Assembly: GCF_019511645.1 (NCBI RefSeq)
Contig: NZ_JAEUAX010000009.1
Coordinates: 1 to 64,000 of the forward strand
Reading direction: 5' to 3'
From: Microbacterium ureisolvens
GTDB lineage: Bacteria; Actinomycetota; Actinomycetes; Actinomycetales; Microbacteriaceae
Length of the DNA stretch: 64,000 nt
Below the pieces are notes generated by a model, which saw only the letters and a list, made by a program, of their open reading frames with translations, did no database searches and was not told the origin of the DNA. A program made the translations under genes and the position numbers. Shown one piece after another: positions 1-8,623 of this stretch; positions within the stretch are counted from its first letter, which is position 1, and the number at the start of each line of letters is the position of its first letter.

Positions 1-50
1 CCCGAGGGACGGACGAACACGGCACCCGCCGGTTCATGAACGGAGAGACG

Positions 51-899
51 ATGACGACGGTACGCGCGGCGATTTCGCAGACCACCTGGACGGGCGACAA
101 GGAGTCGATGCTCGACAAGCACGAAGGTTTCGCGCGCGACGCCGCGGCCCAGGGTGCGCAGGTGGTGTGCTTCCAGGAGCTGTTCTACGGTCCTTACTTC
201 GGGATCACGCAGGACAAGAAGTACTACCGCTTCGCGGAGTCGTCCGAGGGGCCGATCGTGCAGCGGTTCGCCGCGATCGCGAAGGAGCTCGGGATCGTGA
301 CGGTGCTGCCGATCTACGAAGAGGCCGAGACCGGCGTGTACTACAACACCGCCGTGCTGGTCGGCGCCGACGGCACGATCCTCGGCAAGTACCGCAAGCA
401 CCACCTCCCCCATCTCGACCGGTTCTGGGAGAAGTTCTACTTCCGGCCGGGCAACCTCGGCTACCCGGTGTTCGACACCGCGGTGGGCCGGATCGGCATG
501 TACATCTGCTACGACCGCCATTTCCCCGAGGGCTGGCGCGAGCTCGGCCTCAACGACGCGCACATCGTCTTCAACCCGAACGCCACGAAGCCGGGGCTGT
601 CGAACCGGCTCTGGGAGGTCGAGGGTCCGGCCGCGGCCGTGGCGAACGGCTACTTCGTGCTGCAGCCCAATCGCGTGGGCCGCGAAGACAACGAGTACGG
701 CGACCTCGCCGTGGACTTCTACGGCACGAGCCAGGTCATCGACCCGCGGGGCAACTTCGTGGGCGAGCGCGGCTCGGGCGAGCACGAGGAGCTGCTGGTG
801 CGCGACCTCGACCTCGACATGGTGCGCGACATGCGCGACGACTGGCAGTTCTACCGCGACCGCCGGCCCGACTCCTACACGAAGATCGCGAAGCCGTGA
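51..899 (+). CDS. Nitrilase-superfamily amidohydrolase, beta-ureidopropionase type
   Basis: Likely hydrolyses N-carbamoyl-beta-alanine (or a related N-carbamoyl amino acid) to beta-alanine, CO2 and ammonia in the cytoplasm, the last hydrolytic step of reductive pyrimidine breakdown. The 282-residue product carries the nitrilase triad: Glu43 in FQEL, Lys116 in KYRKHHLP and Cys153 in YICYDRHFPEG. The ATG at 51 is preferred over one at 36 because GGAGAG lies just before it. The dihydropyrimidinase gene follows 15 nt downstream, which supports the pyrimidine role. The family also contains N-carbamoyl-D-amino acid hydrolases, so the exact substrate is inferred from context. Confidence 0.9.
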   Translation: MTTVRAAISQTTWTGDKESMLDKHEGFARDAAAQGAQVVCFQELFYGPYFGITQDKKYYRFAESSEGPIVQRFAAIAKELGIVTVLPIYEEAETGVYYNTAVLVGADGTILGKYRKHHLPHLDRFWEKFYFRPGNLGYPVFDTAVGRIGMYICYDRHFPEGWRELGLNDAHIVFNPNATKPGLSNRLWEVEGPAAAVANGYFVLQPNRVGREDNEYGDLAVDFYGTSQVIDPRGNFVGERGSGEHEELLVRDLDLDMVRDMRDDWQFYRDRRPDSYTKIAKP

Positions 900-914
900 G
901 GAAGGCGGACTGAC

Positions 915-2348
915 ATGACCACCACACTCATCAAGGGCGGCACCGTCGTCTCGGCGACCGGCCGCGGCGAGGCCGACGTGCTCATCGACGGCGAGACCAT
1001 CGCAGCGGTGCTCGCGCCCGGCTCGCAGCTTCTCGGGACGGATGTCGCGGCATCCGTCGACACCGTCATCGACGCGACCGGCAGATACGTGATCCCGGGC
1101 GGCATCGATGCGCACACCCACATGGAGCTCCCCTTCGGCGGCACGAACGCCTCCGACACGTTCGAGACCGGCACGCGGGCCGCGGCGTGGGGCGGCACGA
1201 CGTCGATCATCGACTTCGCCGTGCAGCGCTACGGCGAGCGCGTGCAGGACGGCCTCGCCGCCTGGCACGAGAAGGCGGCGGGCAACTGCGCGATCGACTA
1301 CGGCTTCCACCAGATCGTCGGCGGCGTCGACGAGGACTCCCTCGCGGCGATGCGGGGTCTCCTCGACGAGGGCGTCTCGAGCTTCAAGCTCTTCATGGCC
1401 TACCCCGGCGTCTTCTACTCCGACGACGCGCAGGTGCTCAAGGCCATGCAGGTGTCGGCCGAGACCGGGCTGCTCACGATGATGCACGCCGAGAACGGCC
1501 CCGCGATCGACGTGCTCGCCGCGCAGCTGGCCGACGCCGGCAAGAAGGCGCCGTACTACCACGGCATCGCCCGTGCGTGGCAGATGGAGGAGGAGGCCAC
1601 CCACCGCGCGATCATGCTCGCGAACCTCACCGGTGCTCCGCTGTACACGGTGCACGTGAGCGCCAAGCAGGCGGTCGACCAGATCGCGTGGGCGCGCGAC
1701 CAGGGCTGGAACGTCTTCGGCGAGACCTGTCCGCAGTACCTGTACCTGTCGCTCGAGGAGCAGCTCGGCGCGTTCAGCGAGGAGTGGGGGCAGTTCGAGG
1801 GCGCGAAGTGGGTGTGCTCGACGCCGCTGCGCAGCCAGAAGGAAGGCCACCAGCACCACATGTGGCAGGCGCTGCGCACGAACGACATCCAGATGGTGTC
1901 GACCGACCACTGCCCGTTCTGCATGAAGGGCCAGAAGGAGCTGGGGCTCGACGACTTCCGCGCGATCCCGAACGGCATCGGGTCGGTCGAGCACCGCATG
2001 GACCTGATGTACCAGGGCGTCGTGACCGGCAAGATCACGCTCGAGCGGTGGGTGGAGCTCACCTCGACCACCCCGGCGCGCATGTTCGGCCTGTACGGAC
2101 GCAAGGGTGTCATCCAGCCCGGCGCCGACGGTGACGTGGTGGTCTACGACCCGAACGGCCACACCACCATCTCGGCGGCCTCGCATCACATGAACATGGA
2201 CCACTCCGCGTGGGAGGGATTCGAGATCGACGGGCACGTCGACACCGTCATCTCGCGCGGCAAGGTCGTGGTCGACGGCGGCCAGTACCTCGGCGCCAAG
2301 GGCGACGGCCGGTTCCTCAAGCGCGGCCTCTCGCAGTACCTGATCTAA
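915..2348 (+). CDS. hydA: Dihydropyrimidinase / D-hydantoinase
   Basis: Cyclic amidohydrolase that opens dihydrouracil, dihydrothymine or 5-substituted hydantoins to N-carbamoyl amino acids. The 477-residue length is normal for the family. Visible metal-site elements are GIDAHTHME (His67, His69), the carboxylated lysine in SSFKLFMAYPG (about Lys158), MMHAEN (His191), VHVSAK and the STDHCPF aspartate near 331. It sits between the ureidopropionase-type gene and a luciferase-like oxidoreductase gene whose start is 8 nt past this stop, so it is almost certainly in one operon. Allantoinase and dihydroorotase are excluded by the HAEN and STDHCPF signatures and by context. Confidence 0.93.
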   Translation: MTTTLIKGGTVVSATGRGEADVLIDGETIAAVLAPGSQLLGTDVAASVDTVIDATGRYVIPGGIDAHTHMELPFGGTNASDTFETGTRAAAWGGTTSIIDFAVQRYGERVQDGLAAWHEKAAGNCAIDYGFHQIVGGVDEDSLAAMRGLLDEGVSSFKLFMAYPGVFYSDDAQVLKAMQVSAETGLLTMMHAENGPAIDVLAAQLADAGKKAPYYHGIARAWQMEEEATHRAIMLANLTGAPLYTVHVSAKQAVDQIAWARDQGWNVFGETCPQYLYLSLEEQLGAFSEEWGQFEGAKWVCSTPLRSQKEGHQHHMWQALRTNDIQMVSTDHCPFCMKGQKELGLDDFRAIPNGIGSVEHRMDLMYQGVVTGKITLERWVELTSTTPARMFGLYGRKGVIQPGADGDVVVYDPNGHTTISAASHHMNMDHSAWEGFEIDGHVDTVISRGKVVVDGGQYLGAKGDGRFLKRGLSQYLI

Positions 2349-2356
2349 GGAACCCC

Positions 2357-3376
2357 ATGGACTTCGGTGTCGTCCTCCAGACCAATCCGCCCGCCGCGCG
2401 GACGGTGCAGCTCGCCAAGCTCGCCGAGGCCCACGGCTTCAGCCACGTGTGGACCTTCGACTCGCACCTGCTGTGGCAGGAGCCGTACGTCATCCACTCC
2501 GCGATCCTCGCCGAGACGAAGCGCGTGACCGTGGGGCCGTTCGTGACGAACCCCGCGACGCGGGACTGGACGGTCACGGCATCCGTCTTCGCCACGCTCA
2601 ACGAGATGTACGGCAACCGCACCATCTGCGGCATCGGCCGGGGCGACTCGGCGGTGCGTGTCACCAACGGCCGGCCGACCACGATGGCCGAGCTGCGCGA
2701 GTCGATCCACGTGATCCGCGAGCTCGCCAACTCGCGGCCGGTCGAATACAAGGGCGCGACCCTGCAGTTCCCGTGGAGCCGCGGCTCCGAGCTCGACGTG
2801 TGGGTCGCCGCGTACGGACCGATGGCACTCAAGCTCACCGGCGAGGTCGGCGACGGCTTCATCCTGCAGCTCGCGGACGTCGACATCGCCGCCTGGATGA
2901 TCAAGACGGTGAAGGATGCCGCGGCCGCCGCCGGGCGCGACCCCGAGTCGCTGGCCTTCTGCGTGGCGGCGCCGATGTACATCGGCGACGACTGGGAGCA
3001 CATGCGGGACCAGTGCCGGTGGTTCGGCGGCATGGTCGGCAACCACGTCGCCGACATCGTGGCGAAGTACGGCCACCACGGCGGAGGCGTGCCCGAGGCG
3101 CTCACCGACTACATCGAGCGGCGCCGGGGCTACGACTACAACACGCATGGCAAGGCCGACAACGACCACGTCGACTTCGTGCCCGACGACATCGTGGACC
3201 GCTTCTGCATCCTCGGAACGGCCGACGAGCACATCGCGAAGCTGGAGCAGCTGCGCGAACTCGGGGTCACGCAGTTCGCCGGGTACCTCCAGCACGACAA
3301 CAAGGAGGAGACCCTCCGGGTCTACGGCGAGACGGTCATCCCGGCTCTTTCGGCCCACGTGACGGCCAAGAAGTGA
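2357..3376 (+). CDS. LLM-class flavin/F420-dependent oxidoreductase (TIGR03842-like)
   Basis: The 339-residue product is a luciferase-like TIM-barrel protein. It opens with MDFGVVLQTNPPAA, has the FDSHLLWQEPYV and GPFVTNPATRDW strands typical of the group, and closes with a segment (LGTADEHIAKLEQLRELG) typical of F420-dependent LLM enzymes. The substrate is unknown. Its place directly after dihydropyrimidinase suggests a redox step on the imported ring compound or a side product. RutA, which opens uracil oxidatively, belongs to the same superfamily, but this protein is not obviously RutA. Whether FMN or F420 is used cannot be read from the sequence. The ATG at 2357 has AAGG just upstream. Confidence 0.82.
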   Translation: MDFGVVLQTNPPAARTVQLAKLAEAHGFSHVWTFDSHLLWQEPYVIHSAILAETKRVTVGPFVTNPATRDWTVTASVFATLNEMYGNRTICGIGRGDSAVRVTNGRPTTMAELRESIHVIRELANSRPVEYKGATLQFPWSRGSELDVWVAAYGPMALKLTGEVGDGFILQLADVDIAAWMIKTVKDAAAAAGRDPESLAFCVAAPMYIGDDWEHMRDQCRWFGGMVGNHVADIVAKYGHHGGGVPEALTDYIERRRGYDYNTHGKADNDHVDFVPDDIVDRFCILGTADEHIAKLEQLRELGVTQFAGYLQHDNKEETLRVYGETVIPALSAHVTAKK

Positions 3377-3386
3377 CGGCGGCCGC

Positions 3387-4316
3387 ATGAGGCCCATCGG
3401 CTGGTCTGCCCGGCGACAGGGCGAGCTGCGTGGATGGATCGCAGCCGGCTGGGGTGCGCTCGGAGTGCTCGCCGTGCTCCTGCTGTGGGAACTGTACAAG
3501 TTCGCGGGCCCCAGCGAGGGCTTCGTCGTGGGCGGGGTTGCGGGCGAATCCGGTTCGGGCGTCATGATCCTCCCGCGTACGCACGACCGCGCCATGCCGC
3601 ACATCTGGGACATGGCCGCCCGCCTGTTCGCGCCGACCAGCGGCGGCGACACCCCGCCCCTCTGGGTCTCGGTGGCCGGCGCCGCGCTGGTGACACTGGG
3701 CATCGCGGCGGTCGGCTGGCTGATCGGCGTCGCCGTGGGCGCAGTGCTCGGCCTCGTGATGCAGCGCTGGCGTCTGCTGGAGTGGGGCCTGCTCCCCTGG
3801 ATCGTGGTGAGCCAGATCGTCCCGCTCATCGCGTTCGCTCCCGTCGTCAACGCCATCGGCAACCAGATCGACCGCGGAGGCGGCACGTGGCCGCAGTGGC
3901 TCTCGGTCGCCGTCATCGCCTCGTACCTCGCGTTCTTCCCGGTCGCGGTGGGCGTGCTGCGGGGCCTCGCGTCGCCGGACCGCATCCACCTCGACCTCAT
4001 GAACAGCTACGCCGCCGGCTACTGGGCGACGCTGTTCCGCCTGCGCCTGCCGGCCGCGGTGCCCCACCTCCTTCCCGCGCTCCGGCTCGCCGCGGCGAAC
4101 GCGGTGCTCGGCGCCGTCGTCGCGGAAGTGTCGATCGGCATGCGCGGCGGCATCGGGCGCATGCTCATCCAGCTCGCCGGCCAGGCCTCCTCGGACCCCG
4201 CCGCGCCGTGGGGTCCGACCTTCGGCTCCATCGCACTGGGCCTCATCGCAGCGGGCTCCGTGGCGCTCATCGGCCTCGGACTCGCCAACTACCGCAGAGG
4301 AGAAGCGACCGCATGA
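3387..4316 (+). CDS. ABC transporter permease (NMT1/THI5-type importer), first subunit
   Basis: Inner-membrane permease of 309 residues with about six to seven hydrophobic segments and a BPD_transp_1 domain whose coupling helix region reads LDLMNSYAAGYWATLFRLRLP. An unusually long extracytoplasmic stretch (about residues 45-90) follows the first membrane segment. It belongs to the SsuC/ThiX-like permease group. The stop overlaps the ATPase start by ATGA, showing tight coupling. A second permease lies after the ATPase, so the importer is probably a heterodimer of the two. Substrate is inferred to be a pyrimidine, hydantoin or HMP-like compound from the catabolic genes around it. Confidence 0.88.
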   Translation: MRPIGWSARRQGELRGWIAAGWGALGVLAVLLLWELYKFAGPSEGFVVGGVAGESGSGVMILPRTHDRAMPHIWDMAARLFAPTSGGDTPPLWVSVAGAALVTLGIAAVGWLIGVAVGAVLGLVMQRWRLLEWGLLPWIVVSQIVPLIAFAPVVNAIGNQIDRGGGTWPQWLSVAVIASYLAFFPVAVGVLRGLASPDRIHLDLMNSYAAGYWATLFRLRLPAAVPHLLPALRLAAANAVLGAVVAEVSIGMRGGIGRMLIQLAGQASSDPAAPWGPTFGSIALGLIAAGSVALIGLGLANYRRGEATA

Positions 4317-5104
4317 CGGACCCCGCAGTCCACGCCGCCGGCGTCGGCAAGGTGTTCCCGACGAAGACCGGGGAGGTCGTCGCACTGACCGATGTCGAAC
4401 TCGAGGTCGCGGCCGGGGAGTTCGTCTCGCTGATCGGCCCCTCGGGCTGCGGCAAGTCGACCCTGCTCCGCCTCATCGCGGACCTCGACCAGGCCACGAG
4501 CGGGATCCTCGAGATCTTCGGCAAGCCGGCCAAGCGCGCCCGCATCGACCAGGACTACGGCATCGCCTTCCAGCAGGCGGGGCTCCTTCCCTGGCGCACC
4601 GTCGGCGCCAACATCGGCCTGCCGCTGGAACTGCACGGCACCGGGAAGGCGGACCGCGCCGCGCGCGTCGCCGAGCTCGCGGAGCTCGTGGGCCTCTCGG
4701 ACTTCGTCGATCGCTATCCCGATCAGCTCTCCGGCGGCATGCAGCAGCGCGTCGCGATCGCCCGCGCGCTCGCCGCGCGCCCGAAGCTCCTCCTCATGGA
4801 CGAGCCGTTCGGCGCGCTCGACGAGATGACGCGCGAGCGCCTGCAGTCCGAGCTGACCCGCATCGCCGCAGAGACCTCTGCGGCCGTCGTGTTCGTGACC
4901 CACTCGATCCCCGAGGCGGTCTTCCTCTCCGACCGCGTCGTCGTGATGAGCCCGCGCCCTGGCCGCATCACCGACGTCATCGAGACGGACCTCGGCGACG
5001 TGCGCGACGAGGCCCTGCGCGAATCCCCCGAGTTCTTCGACCGCGTCACGGCGGTCCGCGAGGCACTCCACGGCACCCCCGTCACGAGGGCGAGGGAATC
5101 ATGA
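4313..5104 (+). CDS. ABC transporter ATP-binding protein (NMT1/THI5-type importer)
   Basis: Cytoplasmic ATPase of 263 residues that would power the importer formed by the permeases on either side. Walker A is GPSGCGKSTLLR (about 42-53), the Q loop is FQQAGLLPWRTV, the signature is LSGGMQQRVAIARAL and Walker B is LLLMDEPFGALDE. The LPWRTV Q-loop context is typical of the nitrate/sulfonate/taurine/thiamine-precursor group (SsuB, TauB, ThiZ). Both ends overlap neighbours by 4 nt (ATGA), so translation is coupled through three genes. Confidence 0.92.
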   Translation: MTDPAVHAAGVGKVFPTKTGEVVALTDVELEVAAGEFVSLIGPSGCGKSTLLRLIADLDQATSGILEIFGKPAKRARIDQDYGIAFQQAGLLPWRTVGANIGLPLELHGTGKADRAARVAELAELVGLSDFVDRYPDQLSGGMQQRVAIARALAARPKLLLMDEPFGALDEMTRERLQSELTRIAAETSAAVVFVTHSIPEAVFLSDRVVVMSPRPGRITDVIETDLGDVRDEALRESPEFFDRVTAVREALHGTPVTRARES

Positions 5105-5940
5105 CGGATGCCGCGACCACGATGCTGCCCGCGGCCCCCGCACCGTCGGGCAAGACGCCGCGCCCGATGCCGGCGGAGCGGGAGCTTCCGGGCTGGCTGA
5201 AGTGGGTGGCGCCGATCGTCGTGGGGGTCCTCATCCTCGCGGGGTGGACCTTCTGGGTCGACGTGCTCGGCACGGCGCCGCGCATGCTGCCGAGCCCCAT
5301 CGCGATCGCCGAGGAGTTCGTGCGGCGGTTCCCGATCATCCTCGACGACATGACGATCACGGCCACGAACGCGCTCATCGGCCTCGTGGTGGGCTCGCTC
5401 CTCGCGCTCCTGTTCGCGGGGCTCGCCGCAGCCGCCAAGCCGATCGACGGCATGCTCGCCCCTCTGGTGTCGGCGCTCGCGGTCATCCCCATCGTCGCCA
5501 TCACGCCGATCCTCAACACGATGTTCGGCGCCTCCAGCCAGTTCGGGCGGCAGGCCGTGGCCACGATCGCCGCCTTCATCCCGGTGTTCGTGAACGTGCT
5601 GCGGGGCCTCAGACAGACCCGTCCGGTGCACCGCGACCTGCTGCGCGCGTCCGCGGCGTCCGGGTGGCAGACCTTCCGCGTGCTCACTCTGCCCACCGCG
5701 CTGCCGTACCTCATGACGGGCCTGCGCATCGCGAGCTCGCTCGCCGTGATCGCCGCGCTGGTCGCCGAGTACTTCGGCGGTCCTGCCGACGGCATCGGCA
5801 CCGCGATCGCCACCTACGCGAAGTCCGGCCGCGCGGCACTGGCGTGGGCGTACGTGCTCGGCGGCATCATCATCGGCCTCGTGTTCTTCCTCGTCACCTC
5901 ACTCCTGGAGCGGCTGGCGACGAGGCGGTCGTCGGCCTGA
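5101..5940 (+). CDS. ABC transporter permease (NMT1/THI5-type importer), second subunit
   Basis: Membrane permease of 279 residues with a cytoplasmic N terminus (about 35 residues) and roughly six membrane helices. The coupling segment is HRDLLRASAASGWQTFRVLTLPTALPYL, given here only by its position around residues 180-207. It is a paralogue of the permease at 3387 and probably its partner. The start overlaps the ATPase stop by ATGA. The substrate-binding lipoprotein gene follows after 75 nt containing the motif GAAAGGAACGCA as ribosome site. Confidence 0.9.
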   Translation: MTDAATTMLPAAPAPSGKTPRPMPAERELPGWLKWVAPIVVGVLILAGWTFWVDVLGTAPRMLPSPIAIAEEFVRRFPIILDDMTITATNALIGLVVGSLLALLFAGLAAAAKPIDGMLAPLVSALAVIPIVAITPILNTMFGASSQFGRQAVATIAAFIPVFVNVLRGLRQTRPVHRDLLRASAASGWQTFRVLTLPTALPYLMTGLRIASSLAVIAALVAEYFGGPADGIGTAIATYAKSGRAALAWAYVLGGIIIGLVFFLVTSLLERLATRRSSA

Positions 5941-6015
5941 GCGTCGACGAGATCGACCACCGGCCACAGGCTCCACCGCCGAGGGAAAGACAACGCACCA
6001 CACGAAAGGAACGCA

Positions 6016-7191
6016 ATGAGACACAGCATCAGACGCGGCTTGGCCGCGGCATCCCTCCTCACCGTGGCGGCACTCGCGCTCGCCGCCTGTTCCGGGTCCG
6101 AGGACTCCGGCGACGGCGGAGGCGGGAGCGAGGACTTCGAGCCCCTCACGTCGATCAAGCTGCAGCTGCAGTGGCTGCCGCAGGCGCAGTTCGCGGGGTA
6201 TTACGTGGCGCAGGAGAAGGGCTACTTCGAGGAAGAGGGGTTCGACGACGTCGAGATCATCCCGTCGGGCGGCGACATCGTGCCGCAGGACGCGCTCGTC
6301 GCGGGCGACGTGGACTTCGCGATCGCGTGGGTTCCCAAGGTGCTCGGCACGCTCGAGGCCACGGGCGTCGAACTCACCGACATCGCGCAGGTGTTCCAGA
6401 AGTCGGGGACGCTCCAGGTCTCGTGGGCCGGCGACGGCATCACCGAGGTCGCCGACTTCGAGGGCAAGCGGATCGGCTCGTGGGGCTTCGGCAACGAGTG
6501 GGAGATCTTCGCGGCGATGGCCGCGGAAGACCTCGACGCGACCACCGTGTCGATCACGACGCAGGACTTCTCGATGAACGCCCTCCTCGACCGCGACGTC
6601 GACGCGGCCCAGGCGATGACGTACAACGAGTGGGCGCAGATCCTCGAGGTCGTGAACCCGGCGACCGGCGAGCTCTACCAGCCCGAGGACTTCGACGTCA
6701 TCTCGTACGAAGACACCGAGGGCGCGATGCTGCAGGACGCCATCTGGGCCGACACGCAGCGCCTCGAGGACGACCCGGCCTACGCCGACGCGGCGGTGCG
6801 GTTCCTCAAGGCGGTCACGAAGGGCTGGATCTTCGCGCGGGACAATCCCGAGGAGGCCGCGTCGATCGTGTACGACATCGCGTCGAACGCGGAGGCCGCA
6901 TTCCCGGTCGGTCCCGTGCACCAGCAGTGGATGATGAACGAGGTCAACAAGCTCATCTGGACGGGCGCCGATTTCGGCCTCGTGGACGCGGCGGCGTGGG
7001 ACAAGACGGTCGCCGGTGCGCTCTCGGCCAAGAACCAGGACGACCTGGAGCTCATCACGACCGAGCCCGCCGACTCGGCGTACTCGAACGAGTACATCGA
7101 GAAGGCGCTCGACGAGTTGAAGGACGAGGGCATCGAAGTCGCCGGCGAGTACACGCCGATCGAGGTCACCCTCACCGAGGGCGGCCAGTAG
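6016..7191 (+). CDS. ABC importer substrate-binding lipoprotein (NMT1/THI5-like)
   Basis: The 391-residue precursor begins with a lipoprotein signal: RRGL, a hydrophobic stretch, then the lipobox LALAAC with the acylated cysteine near residue 25, followed by a Gly/Asp/Ser-rich linker. The mature part starts with a strand typical of NMT1/THI5-like binding proteins (QWLPQAQFAGYYVAQEKGYF), a family that binds the thiamine precursor HMP, pyrimidines or sulfonates. Position in a pyrimidine-degradation operon supports a pyrimidine or hydantoin ligand, which is inference. A strong hairpin follows the stop. Confidence 0.9.
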   Translation: MRHSIRRGLAAASLLTVAALALAACSGSEDSGDGGGGSEDFEPLTSIKLQLQWLPQAQFAGYYVAQEKGYFEEEGFDDVEIIPSGGDIVPQDALVAGDVDFAIAWVPKVLGTLEATGVELTDIAQVFQKSGTLQVSWAGDGITEVADFEGKRIGSWGFGNEWEIFAAMAAEDLDATTVSITTQDFSMNALLDRDVDAAQAMTYNEWAQILEVVNPATGELYQPEDFDVISYEDTEGAMLQDAIWADTQRLEDDPAYADAAVRFLKAVTKGWIFARDNPEEAASIVYDIASNAEAAFPVGPVHQQWMMNEVNKLIWTGADFGLVDAAAWDKTVAGALSAKNQDDLELITTEPADSAYSNEYIEKALDELKDEGIEVAGEYTPIEVTLTEGGQ

Positions 7192-7203
7192 GCCCAACCA
7201 CCA

Positions 7204-7237
7204 GCGGGGGCGCCACGCGAAGGCGTGGCGCCCCCGC
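7204..7237 (+). terminator. Strong hairpin between binding-protein and aminotransferase genes
   Basis: A perfect 15-bp stem (7204-7218 with 7223-7237) closes on a GAAG tetraloop. No T-run follows, so it is either a weak terminator or a transcript-stabilising hairpin that separates transporter from downstream enzyme expression. It lies 13 nt after the binding-protein stop and 23 nt before the aminotransferase start. Confidence 0.7.
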
Positions 7238-7260
7238 GCCTCGACGAGGAGGATGAAGCG

Positions 7261-8577
7261 ATGACCGAAGACCTCGACGCGCTCGCGAAAGAACTCGACC
7301 GCGAGCACGTGTTCCACTCCTGGTCCGCGCAGGCCGGCCTCGACCTCCCGGTGATCGCCGGCGGCTCGGGCACCGTCGTGTGGGACCACGCCGGCAACCG
7401 CATGCTCGACTTCTCGAGCCAGCTGGTCAACGTCAACATCGGGCATCAGCATCCTGCCGTCGTCGCCGCCATCCGGGAGCAGGCCGAGCGTCTCGCGACG
7501 ATCGGCCCCGCCACGGCGAATCTCCACCGCGGCCAGGCGGCGCAGAGGATCCTCGACAAGGCGCCGGACGGATTCGCCAAGGTGTTCTTCACCAACGGCG
7601 GCGCCGACGCGATCGAGAACGCCATCCGCATGGCGCGCCTTCACACCGGACGCGACACGGTGCTCTCGACCTACCGCTCGTACCACGGCAACACCGGTGC
7701 GGCGATCGTCGCGACGGGCGACTGGCGACGGATGCCGAACCAGTTCGCCCGCGGACACGTGCACTTCTTCGGCCCCTTCCTGTACCGCACCGAGTTCTGG
7801 GCGACGACCCCCGAGGAGGAGTCCGAGCGGGCGCTGCACCATCTCGAGCGCGTCATCCAGTCGGAGGGACCGTCGACGATCGCGGCGCTGCTGCTCGAGT
7901 CGATCCCCGGCACCGCCGGCATCATGCTTCCGCCACCCGGGTACCTCGCGGGCGTCCGGGCGCTGGCCGACAAGTACGGGATCGTCCTGATCCTCGACGA
8001 GGTCATGGCGGGGTTCGGGCGCACCGGCCGCTGGTTCGCCTTCCAGGGCTACGACGTCGTCCCCGACCTCATCACCTTCGCGAAAGGCGTGAACTCCGGC
8101 TACGTGCCGGTGGGCGGCGTGATCATCTCGCCGGAGATCTCGGCGACGTTCGACGACCGCGTCTTCCCCGGCGGACTCACGTACTCGGGTCACCCGCTGG
8201 CCGCAGCATCCATCATCGCCGCGATCGATGCCATGGAATCGGAGGGCATCGTCGACAACGCCCGCCGCGTGGGCGAGGACGCCATCGGGCCCGGGCTCGC
8301 GGAGCTGGCGGAGAAGCACCCGCTCATCGGCGAGGTGCGCGGTGAGGGCGTCTTCTGGGCGCTCGACCTCGTGACCGACCGCGAAACGCGTGAGCCGGTC
8401 GGCGCCGACGTGATCGGCCGTCTCAAGAAGGAGCTCACGTCGCGAGGGCTTCTGCCCTTCGCCGCGGAGAACCGCATCCACGTCGTGCCGCCCTGCGTCG
8501 TCACCGACGGGGAGGTGCAGGAGGCGATGTCGATTTACGATGAAGCTCTGACGAAGGTCGAAGGCGACCTCGCGTGA
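7261..8577 (+). CDS. PLP-dependent class III aminotransferase, probably beta-alanine/omega-amino acid
   Basis: The 438-residue product is a fold-type I class III aminotransferase. It shows the pyridoxal-binding aspartate in LILDEVMAGFGRTG and the Schiff-base lysine in ITFAKGVNSGYVP, plus SYHGNTGA for phosphate binding. In this operon the likely reaction is beta-alanine plus 2-oxo acid to malonate semialdehyde, which the dehydrogenase 46 nt downstream could turn into acetyl-CoA. The ATG at 7261 is chosen because GAGGAGG precedes it. An upstream in-frame ATG at 7225 falls inside the hairpin and is rejected. A paralogue lies at 40994. A GABA or taurine aminotransferase role cannot be excluded. 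Confidence 0.9.
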   Translation: MTEDLDALAKELDREHVFHSWSAQAGLDLPVIAGGSGTVVWDHAGNRMLDFSSQLVNVNIGHQHPAVVAAIREQAERLATIGPATANLHRGQAAQRILDKAPDGFAKVFFTNGGADAIENAIRMARLHTGRDTVLSTYRSYHGNTGAAIVATGDWRRMPNQFARGHVHFFGPFLYRTEFWATTPEEESERALHHLERVIQSEGPSTIAALLLESIPGTAGIMLPPPGYLAGVRALADKYGIVLILDEVMAGFGRTGRWFAFQGYDVVPDLITFAKGVNSGYVPVGGVIISPEISATFDDRVFPGGLTYSGHPLAAASIIAAIDAMESEGIVDNARRVGEDAIGPGLAELAEKHPLIGEVRGEGVFWALDLVTDRETREPVGADVIGRLKKELTSRGLLPFAAENRIHVVPPCVVTDGEVQEAMSIYDEALTKVEGDLA

Positions 8578-8623
8578 CACGTGCACGCCCTCTCACGAGG
8601 AGGGCTTCCGAAGGAGGAACACG

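Noticed and set aside
3434..5104. Apparent fusion of a basic protein with the ABC ATPase
   Set aside because: Only the part from 4313 is real; the upstream part is the wrong frame of the permease gene.
7225..7260. Earlier start for the first aminotransferase
   Set aside because: The ATG at 7225 is inside the hairpin stem and has no ribosome site; the ATG at 7261 follows GAGGAGG.
5899..8586. Minus-strand frame of about 900 codons opposite the binding protein and aminotransferase
   Set aside because: Shadow of third-position GC bias; plus-strand genes have complete catalytic motifs.
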